From Forficula auricularia (lineage: Eukaryota; Arthropoda; Insecta; Dermaptera; Forficulidae): a stretch of 64,000 nt of DNA. How positions within the stretch are numbered: position 1 is the first letter of the stretch; every line of letters starts with the position of its first letter. The position numbers and the translations under genes were made by a program. The notes below the pieces were generated by a model that did no database searches, was not told where the DNA came from, and saw only the letters and a program-made list of their open reading frames with translations. Below, one piece after another: positions 10,830 to 20,974 of the stretch. Where the stretch lies: positions 1 through 64,000 of the forward strand of contig JALMQS010000103.1 of NCBI GenBank assembly GCA_024734495.1, given 5' to 3'.

Positions 10830-11850
10830 ATATTTGATATTTATATATACGAAACGACCTTCACAGCATTGGGGATTATAAAATTAAAAACCAGATCAAA
10901 TTTGAAAAATGTTGAAGATACCTAATTTAAGTTGTGTTTAATAAGAAACAAACAGATCTTTCTCATTAATATTTAGATTTAATAATTGTAATTTTGTAGT
11001 TTTAATAAATGATAAAATTATTATAAGTATGTTTACTAAAGATTTTAATTAAAATTAATTAATTTATTACTTATTTACTTACTTTACTCTTCGTCTCTGC
11101 AACCTTGGGTGGGTCTTGGCTTCATTAATCAATTTATTTGCTAGGATAAATGATGGTTTATAACCATATATCTATATAATATGGAATCGCGAAGAATTTC
11201 TCAGTCAAAATGTGTTCGCGAATGAAAAGAAGCGCTGTTTTAGTTTGATTAAACATAGCTGCAAAAAATCGTCATTTTTTCCCTTAATTTAAATAAATAG
11301 GATATTATAAAAAAGACGGATGATATGAATACATATTCTTTTAAACTAGAATTCTAAACAATTAAGTTATTTTTTTTAATGTTTGTGAGGTACATTATAG
11401 GCAATACAACTAATAAGTCATTAAGAGAAGTTTGACATGAAATGTGGAATCGAGTTATTCTAGATATATCAGAAATAGAGAACTATATTTCACTAGGTCC
11501 CTCAGGGTTGAATATTCGAAGGGGAGTTGATGTATTGACTTGGCCCTTTCAACCCGAATTCAAAGTGATGTTGAAAAGATCGCTACAACGTGTTATACAT
11601 ACTACCGGGAGCGATAGTAAAAACAGTTTATTATATCCAAAGACTGAAATCAGGGTTGCCACGTGAGAAATATAATATTCAACCCTGATTCCAAAGGCGA
11701 ACTCTGTATAATGTACCCACTCTAAACTTTTAATATACATTTTTCAACATTTTGGCACTTCTGAATTGATTATTGAATTTTTTGTTAAGATTATAAACCA
11801 CGACAATCACTATAGAATATGTATATTCTTTAATTAATAACAAAAATTGA
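10830..11850. other. Intergenic
   Basis: Contains a short inverted pair (CAGGGTTGAATATTC near 11503 and AATATTCAACCCTGAT near 11677) spanning a 74-codon frame of unknown nature. Nothing else is recognised. Confidence 0.35.
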
Positions 11851-11859
11851 CAATAAAAT

Positions 11860-12700
11860 TACACATTTCGACCAGTTCATCTCTTTATTAGCATAGTGAT
11901 CAGAAACTTTGTTCTTGTGCCAAAATGTTTATATTTTCAATTTATAAAACTGCTTTGATTTTTGGCTTTCTAGCTTTATAACTTCCGGTTCAAAAATGCA
12001 AAAAACATCAATTTTGATTTTGTAGAGATTTTAAGGCGATCACATTATAAAAGCATAAATGAGCAATTTATATTTAAATTTATTATTAGTTACTAAGGCG
12101 GTTTTTTGGTCAGTTATCAATTTTTGTATTGTTTAATAAATGTCCGATTCTTTCATTAAAATCTAATTGAGAAATATTTTTAAAAAGGAAGCGGATAGAA
12201 TCATTGCTCTCTTTTTCGGATAAGGCATAGCAAGGATGCCTATTACAACTTGTCTGAAACAGGCACTTGTTTCAGACTATTAGAAATTAATTTCTTAATT
12301 TCTATTATTCTAGGAACGGCCTTTTGACTTTTGCACTTGGATCAAAACGATACTCGTTTTTTTTTTTATTTATTTATTGTCACCGGGAACAAAGCCCATT
12401 TAGACAGCACATAAGTAAAGTGTTAGTAGAGTTAGTGAGGGAGCCGAGTTTTTAGCCGGTAGAAATTTTTATTTGCCAGCCAGGATCGAACCCTCCGGCC
12501 TTCCGCTCCAACATCGTCATAAAACGATACTCGTTATAGAGAAAGAATATTCAATTGGACTTCACTATAATTCAGAGAAAAATATAAAAAAGTAATTACT
12601 TGCTGCAGATCTATATTGATGAGGAGTTTTGATAAAATTTTCTCTTTTAACGAAGAGTGCAAAAAATTATATAATCAACGTTTTTAAGGAGGTTCTTTCG
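11860..12700 (+). repeat. Repeat A, third copy (degenerate), interrupted by a SINE
   Basis: Matches 22.38-23.03 kb at about 80-90 percent by eye: TTCTTGTGYCAAAATGTTT, ACTTCCGGTTCAAAAA, AGCGGATAGAATCATT, ACTTGTCTGAAACAGGC, AGGAACGGCCTTTTGAC, TTCAATTGGACTTCACT and TTACTTGCTGCAGATCT in the same order. A SINE is inserted at 12359-12520. The 22.86-kb copy has the uninserted site (CAAAACGATATTCGTTATAG). At its left edge, 11860-11905 on the minus strand, a decayed hammerhead-like string ends GTCGAAATGTGTAA. Confidence 0.72.
12359..12520 (-). repeat. tRNA-derived SINE, family S2, 5'-truncated
   Basis: Minus-strand copy of the SINE at 21.70 kb: B box GGTTCGATCC (reversed near 12485-12495), the GCTGGCAAATAAAAATTTC and CTTATGTGCTGTCTAAATGG landmarks, then ACAATAAATAAATA and an A tail. 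The tRNA-like head with the A box is missing. The target duplication AAAACGATACTCGTT is perfect (12344-12358 and 12521-12535). Confidence 0.85.
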
Positions 12701-12875
12701 CGACAATCCACACCAAAAGTTTTAGCCTCGTAATCCCTCTATAAATATGAACGGAACTAAAATTTTAGGGTATTTTTTTTCACCTGACTGTCCACTCACC
12801 CTACGAAATCTTTATATAGATACACACATATTTGCCGGTAGTTTCCAAGCCATTGTGCTTATGTCCCCTCCACTA

Positions 12876-13047
12876 AGGGCCGTTTGTATGTCGCAAAGTA
12901 AATGTTTTTTACCACTAACAAACGGTAGATGGTAAATGGAGCCACGGGATGGCCAATGAAAGCGCCTGTCATCCGATTGGCCATCCCAGTGGCTCCATTT
13001 ACCATCTACCGTTTGTTAGTGGTAAAAAGCATACAACCGGCCCTAAG
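12876..13047. repeat. Foldback MITE with long near-perfect stem
   Basis: Ends are AAGGGCCGTTTGTATG and CATACAACCGGCCCTAA. Inside them, 12908-12960 and 12975-13026 form an almost perfect stem of about 53 bp (ACTAACAAACGGTAGATGG with its complement). The loop is about 15 bases. No coding capacity and no clear target duplication. Confidence 0.7.
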
Positions 13048-13049
13048 AA

Positions 13050-14480
13050 TAATCGCCCAAATATGTTTTTTTTTTTTTTTTATCAAAACTACGTGGTAAA
13101 TAATTTCTATTTTTTTTTTTAAGTTACTCCGAATATATTATTCTAACAAATATTAGTTTTTAATCAAGATGGTGAAAGTCCTTCAATGAAAATAATAAAA
13201 TAATGATCATATCCCCACCATTTCCCTATCTACCCTATGTTAAAAATGTCATTTTCAATTGCAATTATTTCATGTTTGGTGTGGTAAATCGTCTTCAAAT
13301 TTTAACACTACGTGTATTGTGCTTTTATTGACTTATATTCCAAGTTTCAAAAACTTCTTGAATTTTTACATTTGTGAAAGAACTATCTTAAGATTGTTTT
13401 TCTAAAAGAATCGTATTTTTTCATAATTTTATATAAAAGGGGAAAATATAACTTTTCGAAATGTTGAAACAAATATCTATCAATGCCAAAATTTTAATTG
13501 AAAGGAATTAAAATCACCGAGGGGGGGGGATTATGTGCATTTTAGGCAGAGAGCTAAAAGCGAATAAATGAGATTGAATTTCTATTAAATTTCTGAGGTT
13601 GTGCGTAATTAATTTTATTAATCATTAAACAGAAATGATATTTATGTTCGAGTTAAAATATTTTAATATACTTATATTATTTGGAAGCTCTTCCCTTGTA
13701 CCAAAATATTCGATCTTTCACTAGTCATTTCCATTGGAACTTTGGCATCTTATTCTAACTTTTCGTTTTCATTTAAGAAATGTTTTGTAATTTTAGAATG
13801 CTTTTCATTATCCTTTATTAGTTGCATTTTTCTTTTCCTATACTAAGAAGCATCTTTTTTCTCCCAGACATTTTTTTCTAGTTTAATCGGTAGGTCGATT
13901 ACCTAATCGCAAAAAAAAACTACCGCAAACTTGCTAATAGTAACTGTCGCGTAATCTTGCGCTCATAACACGGCTGAGTCTGCTTCTTTTCCCAATTCCC
14001 GCCAGTCTGGGGTGGGGAAAGGCGACATTGTAAATTATTTTTCACCTTTTCAAAACGGTCTTTTTTAAATCCTCCATATAAAGTATGCACTATATGAAAT
14101 GATTTTATCCATTTTATAAAAGTTTCAATAGGCGCTTTGATCTTTACTGAGAGGGCGTTCATTGCGCCCCTACCCCCACGCACACAATTCAACAATGAGC
14201 TCAGAAAGTAAAAATATGAAAAATGCGACATTGTAGATTAATTTAATTTTTTCTTCTTTTCCGAACAATCTTTTTTTCATGATTAATGTTTGATATAGAA
14301 GGGCGGCTCAATTTTTACACTGAAGTTAAAAAAAATCTATATATAAAAAATTAAAAAAAACAAAAAAAATGATAAAGTCTTTGCCGGGGCGCCTTTTTTC
14401 TTCTCGACGCCCCAAGCGACCGCTTGCTTCGCTTGTCCATTAATCCGGGACTGAACACAAGATAACTCGAGGAGCGAAAA
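13050..14480. other. Intergenic, nothing recognised
   Basis: AT-rich DNA. A 103-codon minus-strand frame at 13920-14231 shows no motif. I leave it as unassigned and probably chance, although its composition (C-rich on the plus strand near 14160) differs from the surroundings. The phrase CCCCAAGCGACCGCTTGCTT near 14411 recurs at 18.19 kb. Confidence 0.35.
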
Positions 14481-14506
14481 TCCTAAATAATTAATAGATT
14501 AATATA

Positions 14507-14844
14507 TATTTTCTTGAAGGAGACAATAAAAAGCGTGTCTTCTGCTGGAATTATAAATTTTATTTATTTATAACGAGACTATAGTTTCGAGGGCTTTGAA
14601 ATTAATTCCTGTGAATCCATTGTAATAGACTGATGAAGAGGGCAAAGCCCTCGAAACTATAGTCTCGTTATAAATAAATAAAATTTATAATTCCAGCAGA
14701 AGACACACTCTTTTATTGTCTCCTTCAAAATATAAAAATTCTGCTACTCTCGGCAAAAACTTTCAATTTAATATATTTTTTTGTTGAAACTTTAAAGGTC
14801 TACTATATCTGGTTTGGCTAGCTCAGTGGTGTAGCGAGAGTAAA
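14507..14844 (+). mobile_element. Hammerhead-bearing element, inverted-dimer form
   Basis: Flanked by a 16-base target duplication AATAGATTAATATATA (about 14490-14505 and 14846-14861). The left part is a minus-strand copy of the element tail (GAAGGAGACAATAAAA through ATTTATAACGA) and ends inside stem II of a hammerhead. The right part is a plus-strand copy with a complete hammerhead followed by the same tail. The element then continues (CTGCTACTCTCGGCAAAA) to GTGTAGCGAGAG. Head-to-head copies and long target duplications are typical of Penelope-like insertions. No protein is encoded, so it is non-autonomous. Confidence 0.72.
14620..14673 (+). ncRNA. Hammerhead ribozyme motif (best stem II)
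   Basis: CTGATGA (14630-14636), one extra A, stem II GAGGGC-AAA-GCCCTC (6 perfect bp), GAAA (14653-14656), stem III of A-T and C-G closing a TATA loop, then GTC with predicted cleavage between 14664 and 14665. Stem I: AG pairs with TC, then a small internal loop, then TTGTAA pairs with TTATAA including one G-T wobble. All core positions are present with the canonical GUC site. The internal loop in stem I resembles the loop partner region of natural type I hammerheads. This is the most convincing copy in the window. Confidence 0.82.
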
Positions 14845-14872
14845 TAGATTAATATATAGTTGTAGTTGCAGT

Positions 14873-16195
14873 TTATGCTAACTCGTCCTGCCAGCGTTTT
14901 TTAGGCCCACCTCTGCTTCCTTTCCCTTCTGCTGGCTTGTTCATTAAAATTTCCTTGAGAATTCGGTCTACGCTCATTCTTTCTACTTGTGCGTACCAAT
15001 TCTCTCTTCTAGATTTGATCCAGTCATCACTCTTTTGGATTCCACATTTTTCCCTGATGTCTTCTCTTCTTTGTTTATCAAACAGCGATAGGCCAAGAAT
15101 TCTTCTAAGGGCCTTTCTTCATCTCAGCCGTTTCCAAAATCTGATTAGTTTTGGCTGTATCTGGTCTTGTTTCGCCTGCGTACGTTAGTGTATTGGCCTT
15201 ACCCAGGGCCGCGCCAAGTCACTCGGCCGCCTTTGTGCAAACTATAATTTTGCACCCCTTTCTAAAATTGTAACTAAAATTTAACACAAAAAATTATCAC
15301 ACCTTACTCCTTTTAGTTAAAAATTAATACATAGGTATATGTATATGTGTCACTGGTCTATTCGCCTGCTTGTGCTGACTCTGGGTTGCTCACTGGGCTA
15401 GGAGAGTCTTGCTCATTTAAATCTTACTATATACCTATATTCTTTCTGTTTATCATTTAAATCTTGCTATATACCTGTATTCTTTCTGTTTCTCATTTAA
15501 ATGTTACTATATGTATGTATTCTTTCTGTTTGCTCATTTAAATGTTATATATGTTATGTTTGCTTACTTAAATGTTACTATTTGTATATATATTCTCAGA
15601 GCATTGTTTTAAATAAATAAATAAATAAATACATATATACTTATCTATATATATGGGCATGGTGCGGGGGTGGGGGTGAGGGGGGTTAGTGGGTTAGAGT
15701 GCGGAATGGAGTGGTGGGGTGGGGATTGGGGTTGGGCATGGCGCGGGGGTGATTAGTGGGTTTCGGGAGGTGTGGTGGGTGGGAGTGGGGGGTGAGGGTA
15801 GGGTTCGAGGGCTGGGGGTCCAGGGGCGTGCCCCTGGCTAGCAAGAGGGCATCAGAGCTTTGTGTATGTGTTCTTGCGGAGATGGGGGTGACGCGGTAAC
15901 CCACCCTTTCCGATACTCTAAATTACAGTATTTTCACAAAGGGGGGCGCTGAAAAATATTCCCCTCATTAGGGGGCGGGAGCTTTAAAAAGGTTGAGAAT
16001 CACTCAGTTAGATTCTAGAGAGACGGTTTGTCAAGTGTCAGTCTAACTGTTTTGCCGCCCTTTGACTTGGCCGCCAGTGCGTTTTGCACACATTCGCCCT
16101 ATAGTCGGCATGCCCTGGCCTTACCCTCAAAAGACAAAGAACGCAAAATCTTATCAGTTTTCCGTTTTAGGAATTCAAACATTTTGGCACAAGTA
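14873..16195 (-). pseudogene. RTE-type reverse transcriptase C-terminus, split by a hAT element
   Basis: Reading the minus strand from about 16190: KRKTDKILRSLSFEGKANTLTYAGETRPDTAKTNQ (interrupted by the hAT element), then after a frameshift LRRILGLSLFDKQRREDIREKCGIQ, WIKSRRENWYAQVERM and a proline/arginine-rich GPKKRWQDEL ending in a stop at 14873-14875. The LTYAGET, RRxxWxxHVERM-like and GRPKKRWxD pattern is the C-terminal end of RTE-clade polyproteins. Skipping 15204-16117 plus one duplicated 8-mer makes the frame continuous. Possibly the same family as the endonuclease remnant at 6.8 kb. Confidence 0.75.
15204..16117. mobile_element. Non-autonomous hAT-like transposon
   Basis: Ends are CAGGGCCGCGCC and (reverse complement) CAGGGCATGCCG. 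The exact 8-bp target duplication GCCTTACC lies at 15196-15203 and 16118-16125. It sits inside the RTE coding remnant. It carries no transposase. The interior has a tandem array of about 40-60 bp units (CTCATTTAAATnTTACTATAT, 15411-15600), an (AAAT)n run and a G-rich minisatellite (15657-15840) related to the one at 19.14 kb. Confidence 0.82.
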
Positions 16196-16199
16196 CCAG

Positions 16200-16420
16200 T
16201 GGCGTAGTGTGGGGGGGGGGGGGGCAGCCCCGGGTTGAATTTTGCTAGGTCCGACAATATCCCTATCGTTGAATTAAAATTAATAAGAGGATTATGTATA
16301 TAAAATTTCGTTGAGTTTGGTCCAAGCCTCCCCTACCCCCGCATTTTGGGAGGTTAGGTTTTGCACTTTTAGTCTACTAGTAACATGAAAAATTTAGACT
16401 AGATTCTTTTATATTTACAC
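16200..16420 (+). repeat. Fragment resembling repeat X
   Basis: A G-run at 16212-16224 is followed by GTTGAATTTTGC, TATAAAATTTCGTTGAGTTTGG, a C-rich block and GGAGGTTAGGTTTTGCACTTTTAGTC, the same order as the middle of repeat X. Truncated and diverged. Confidence 0.5.
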
Positions 16421-16479
16421 TAAGTCATAAATAACTGTCCATCATATTAAAATAAATTCTGTTATTATTTTATGTTATC

Positions 16480-16600
16480 TTCAGTCAATGTTCTCCTGGC
16501 GATGAGTTAAGAGCTCGAAATATATAGAGTAAACTAAAAAAATCTTTGTATTTTAATTTTTCTCCTTGTGAAACACCACCAACTCCAACCTAATTTAATT
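16480..16600 (+). other. Decayed hammerhead-like motif
   Basis: CTGGCGA replaces CTGANGA near 16497, followed by a GAG/CTC stem II and GAAATATAT, then TTCTCCTTGTGAAACACC as in the 28.1-kb repeats. The A6-to-G change in the core predicts no activity. Evidence is similarity to the other copies. Confidence 0.45.
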
Positions 16601-16989
16601 TAGAGTATTATTTCAATATAAAAATCCAGAATTAAATAGAATCTTACCTTAACAGCCTACGTCTCGTGATTGTTCCGTTCCTGTAATGCTGTCTCCACAG
16701 GAAGATACTCGTACAAAATAAAAGATATTATATATTCGCGATACATTTCGATTCCGAAGGAATAAGGATTTGAGATAATAAGGATTAAATGTGGTTAGGA
16801 TTAGGGATAGGACATGATTCTATTGATAAAAGAATCAGGTGGGCAAGGAGGCCAGGCCGTGAAGCTTTACTCTACAAGAACAAAGAAGTACACACCTACC
16901 CGTTACCCAGATATTAATATTTTATACAGCATCTCGAATTAATTTAAAAATGTAACATGTAATCCGGGAATGGAATTATTATTAGGAAT

Positions 16990-17223
16990 TAAGTGGATAT
17001 TGATGAGGCAGTCCAAAAAAAGAAGAAGATAATTTACACTATCTTTTTATTCATAAAACCGACGTTTCGGAGGCTATTCCCTCCTTCTTCAGGGTTTTGA
17101 AAAGTCAGTGAAGGAAATCCAATGCGGCATTCCCCTCTGTCTCCTCTTTCAGTGGCAGTAACAATAATATATTGTATTTCATTATCAGCAGAATTATAAT
17201 GTAATAATAAAATTACTCCAATC
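16990..17223 (-). mobile_element. 234-bp hammerhead element with precise target duplication
   Basis: Flanked by the 14-base duplication TTATTATTAGGAAT (16976-16989 and 17224-17237). On the minus strand it runs TTACATTATAATTC, TGCCACTGAAAGAGGAGACA, the hammerhead core, AATAAAAAGATAGTG, CTTCTTTTTTTGGACTGC and ATATCCACTTA. The same unit is inserted at 33281-33506, and part of it is in the foldback at 62.25 kb. The 150 bp before the core could encode a short peptide, but no function is recognised. Size and duplication length fit a retrozyme-like or truncated Penelope-like insertion. Confidence 0.8.
17055..17098 (-). ncRNA. Hammerhead ribozyme motif (type I)
   Basis: Minus strand: AAAACC, CTGAAGA (17086-17092), extra A, stem II GGAGG-GAATAG-CCTCC (5 perfect bp), GAAA (17065-17068), CGTC, then GGTTTT. 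Stem I is six perfect pairs (17093-17098 with 17055-17060) with complementarity resuming further out (CTTTTC side). The cut would fall after GTC, between 17061 and 17060. N7 is A, which the consensus permits. Stem III is only the palindrome ACGT, so monomer cleavage would be strained and dimer action is likely. Confidence 0.8.
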
Positions 17224-17239
17224 TTATTATTAGGAATCT

Positions 17240-18246
17240 CTAAATTTTTTTAAATAAATATTTTTTCGAATTTTTATTCCAAAAACCATTTAATTTAGAA
17301 AATAATATGGACTTAACCATTGTAGTGATTAATTATTAAATTATTATATTAGAAAATTCTAAGAGGCAAAGTCGTGATTCCATTGTATTTTCAGTCGAAT
17401 ATAAATATTTCAAATTTCATATATAATAATATGCTAATATTTGCATACATTTTGAATGAATTTTAGTTATGAATTTAAACAAGTATTTTTTATGATATTT
17501 TTGTAAATTGCATACCTTTTAACCCTTTTTACAAAAAGGGAAATCATATTATAGTAAATGATTAAGATGATGGATGATTTTTATTATGTTTGGCTCGAAG
17601 GGTTAGTTGGAAGGAGATTTGCCGGGCTTGGATGCGAGATAATCTTCAGAGATTACAATCTCTATTGGCGGCTTTAGAGCCAGTTGAAAAATGCTATTTT
17701 AAATAAGAATTCGCACTAGGCAGTTGAAAATATGCTTTTTATGAAATAACGGCACAAAGCCTGTATTTATTGCTTCTTCGTTACAGAACGGGTATACAAA
17801 TTACTTCTTCGACACAAGCCGTTTCGTTCCAAATCGTTCCTAGGTCATCTCAGTCACCCCGGAGAGCTGCCTCACTCAATCAGTTTCAACCAGTGACAAC
17901 TCACACATGACAACTGAATGATAACAACTGAATTCGCTTCGAGCAGCTGGCTTCTTTTATAACCCTTGCTCTAATTAGCAATTAAGCTGATTGGTTAATT
18001 CTTCCCGCGTTTTAGGTGACGTGGGCATAATTTTTCCCGCGCTGGCTTCTTTATAAAAGGGGCGTGTCCCTGCTGCTCGCTCGCCAGTTTATCGAAAGAT
18101 TCCGACGGGCAAACGTCTTTTTATATAATTTTATATAATTTTGATGGCAAATTACATAATATACTCATAGAGTACAAACGTCGTCGGCGCCCCAAGTGAC
18201 CGCTTGCTTCGCTTGCCCCTTATCCGGCACTGCCTGTGATATACAT
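17240..18246. other. Intergenic, nothing recognised
   Basis: AT-rich DNA with a less AT-rich patch at 17.6-18.1 kb containing GAAACGGCTT-like and CTTCTTTTATAACC fragments. The CCCCAAGTGACCGCTTGCTTCGC phrase at 18.19-18.22 kb repeats 14.41 kb. No gene is supported. Confidence 0.35.
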
Positions 18247-18250
18247 ATAT

Positions 18251-18497
18251 GAGCCGTTTATTTTGAAAGTGGCCTAACTCCATTATTTGTTATTTTGAGA
18301 TATTTGTATTTATATTTTTATAAATACATATATTTATATATATTTTGATGTATTTATTTTGACGAATTCATGATGATATTGTACTCCTCCTTTGGCTATG
18401 ATATTATAAATTTGAAAAGATATCTATGTCTAACTAAATCTGTCATTAAATCATTTTTTCAAAATTGGAGTTAGGCCACTTTCAAAATAAACGGCTT
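18251..18497. mobile_element. MITE with 31-bp terminal inverted repeats, copy 1
   Basis: Begins GAGCCGTTTATTTTGAAAG...GGCCTAACTCC and ends with the complement (GGAGTTAGGCCACTTTC...AACGGCTT). Flanked by ATAT on both sides. A second copy with the interior in the opposite orientation lies at 38500-38747. The interior is AT-rich and non-coding. The transposase superfamily is not assigned. Confidence 0.85.
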
Positions 18498-18499
18498 AT

Positions 18500-19556
18500 A
18501 TATATAAAATTAAGGTTTTGTCTGAACATTGCTCCAAATCACGACAAATTTTGGTTGCACACGTTTCAAGCAAAGTTATGAACGAAAACACCCTCAACAA
18601 AATTCCTGTCTGTCTATCTGTATGTTTCCGTTGTTTCCGAAAATTTGCTCACGATTCACGTAAAAAAGGCTGAAGAGATTATTATGAAATTTCATATTTA
18701 CATCAGATGTCTTCTAACTTACGTTTTTAGCTATATAACGTTTTGATATTTTGACCCCAGGAGGGGGTTTGGGGGGGGGGGGCACGAATGAAAATTATCT
18801 AATAACTCCTAAACTATTAACTCTACAGCACATTTTATAATGAGCAAAGTTGTAGGGGATGTGATTTCTGACAATTTTTGTTTAAAAAAATTCCCCCAAT
18901 AAATCACCCAAAAAGGGGGAGAGGGTGAAAAAATGTAAATTCTTGCCCTTGGAGCAAACTCAACCAAATTTTGTATACATAATCTCGGGGCCTCTAGAGA
19001 GCTAGAAATGTAAAAACTAACAACCCAAAATGGGGGGAGGGGATCAAAAAATGAAAATTCTTACCCTTAGAGCCATCTTAATCAAATTTTTAATTTAATT
19101 TAATCTATGGGTCAGTAGAAGGCTAGAAATGAAAAAAACTGGGTGCGGGGGTGGAGGGCACGGGGTGCAGGGTGGAGTGGAGGGTTTAAGTGAGAGTCCA
19201 GAGGCGTAATGGGGGGCTCAGGTGAGGATCCAGAGCCGTAGTGGGGTGGTGCGGAGTGGGTGGGTGGTGGTGCGGGGTGGAGGGCGCTGAGGTGGAGTCC
19301 GGGGATGGTGGGGGTGGGGGTGGTGCAGGGTGGAGTGGGGGGTTCAAGTGAGGGTCCAGAGGTGTAGTGTGGTGGTTCGGGGTGGTGGGGTGGTGGCGGT
19401 GGTTGGGCACGGGTGCATTGTGCGGGTGGGGTGGGAGGTGCTGGGTGGGGTTCGGACGGGTGGTGGGTGAAGTGGGGTATGAAGGTGGGGTTCGTGGGTT
19501 GGGGGTCCCCCTGGCCAGCAAGAGGGGCGCCGTAGGCGGGCCTTGCAGCTAGTATA
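18500..19556 (+). mobile_element. Helitron-like non-autonomous sequence (tentative)
   Basis: The left end TATATATAAAATTAAGG leads into GTTTTGTCTG and CCTGTCTGTCTATCTG, common near the 5' ends of animal Helitrons. The right end has a small hairpin (CGCC-GTA-GGCG at about 19528-19538) a few bases before CTAGTA, as a CTAG-type Helitron 3' end would. Inside are C/G-run blocks resembling repeat X in reverse (18900-19130) and the G-rich minisatellite. No Rep/helicase. Boundaries are uncertain because it abuts the MITE. Confidence 0.4.
19141..19530 (+). repeat. G-rich minisatellite
   Basis: Degenerate units of about 60-65 bp with GGGTGGAGTGGRGGGTTCA, AGTGAGGGTCCAGAG and CGTAGTGGGGTGG, strongly G-rich on the plus strand and potentially able to form G-quadruplexes. 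The long P/H/T-rich frames on the minus strand are by-products of this composition and not genes. Confidence 0.75.
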
Positions 19557-19559
19557 TTA

Positions 19560-20970
19560 TATATATAGGTTTGCCTGGCTCCACCTCGAATGGCAACCAT
19601 TGGTCCGGATTTCTGTTTGGCACTTCAGTTCAATTTCCAAGGGCTTCAGGATTTAACTCTTCTGAGATGTAACACAAATTAACTGCGTTCAACTTTCAAC
19701 CGACTGTGAAACTGACCCACATTCTAGTCCCAAGAACTTCTCACCGGACACTGTGCTGGCAGCTTTGTTAAAAAAATTCCTTTTGAGCGTCAGAGGCTTA
19801 GTACTCTTACTTCCTGAATGTACCTAGTAGAAAACAAATTTGTGATTTTTCTAATGAATATATATTTAATCAAACCTTTGATTTGATCTTTTTTAGTTAA
19901 TCAAAATATTAAAATTTTGAATCATGTTATATTTGATAATAAAATCAACATTACTTTAGCGGCGCGTAGTGACAATTTACTTGAACCTTTATAACTAGAC
20001 AAAAGAATGCCGGGATTATTAAATTAGCCTGTACTATGTAAATGTTTGTATTATATTAATGCTCTGTCGAACAGATTGATGATATGGCCATGTGCTGTTA
20101 TTATCATATCCATATAAATATTTAGATAGTACATTTCCCTCATTAAATATTTTGTTTTTAATTTTCGCTAGAAGAGAATAATTATTTCTTGTGTTCCCAT
20201 TTCGTGATAAATATCGTTGTCATTGGTTGTGTTGTTATTGATGAGGATTTCTTTCTTGATCTCGATGCTCAAATTCAGGAGGCGTGTCGAATATGCGGTC
20301 ATTAGGTCATACAGGGATGTAGCGGGGCTGCAGGGGGGGTGGTATGGCGACTGAACAGAGATAGAACTGCACCCTCTATATTCGGGAATAGTGATTTATT
20401 AGCAATTGAACTCCACCCAGCCATCCCAAAACCCCAGGAGGTAAACTGGACCCTGTTGTCCTGTATAGAGTGTGTGCACTAGTGGTGGTTAGAGTAGTGG
20501 TTGTTGTTGATGTCGTGGCGTAGAGGTGTGTGGGGATGAATATAGATGGCGAGCTCTAAAATTGGCAACACTTGTTTACAATTGGCCATTAAGTTTAACT
20601 TTGGTCGGAGTTGTTGTTACGGTGGGATAGGGGAGAGGGGTGAGAAATTGGGGGAGGGATGTTGTTGTTGTCATGTAGATTTAATCGATCTAAAATTGTA
20701 TAATAAATAAAATTCTCATAATTTCTTGAATATAATTATTTCATTCATATATCTGCTTGAATCAATTATTTTCAAATACATTGAATTATTTTTTGAAATA
20801 ACAAACATTTATTAGAGGAAAATTCGGTGCTTTTTCGCGAATCGGCAATTTTTTGCCAGTGAACAATTTGAGTTAGGGGGGCCAAGTTTGTCAAGTGAGT
20901 AGAGTACTACTTCAATTTACTTCAATTTATTTATTTATTTATAATTATCTATTGATGAATTGAGGAGATT
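19560..20970. other. Intergenic, nothing recognised
   Basis: Mixed-composition DNA with short T/G-rich runs (GTTGTTGTTG near 20500 and 20660). No ORF, TIR pair or tRNA-like box is supported. Confidence 0.35.
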
Positions 20971-20974
20971 CGCC

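Noticed and set aside
13920..14231. 103-codon minus-strand frame
   Set aside because: No recognisable motif, no splice or promoter signal and no second copy for comparison; length is within chance for this region.
15686..15904. Minus-strand frame with PNPTLTPHSHPP-like sequence
   Set aside because: Same G-rich minisatellite composition inside the hAT element; not a gene.
19112..19600. Long proline/histidine/threonine-rich open frames on the minus strand and a tryptophan/glycine-rich one on the plus strand
   Set aside because: They are translations of the G-rich minisatellite; frames are open on several phases because stops are rare in this composition, and there is no start context or domain.
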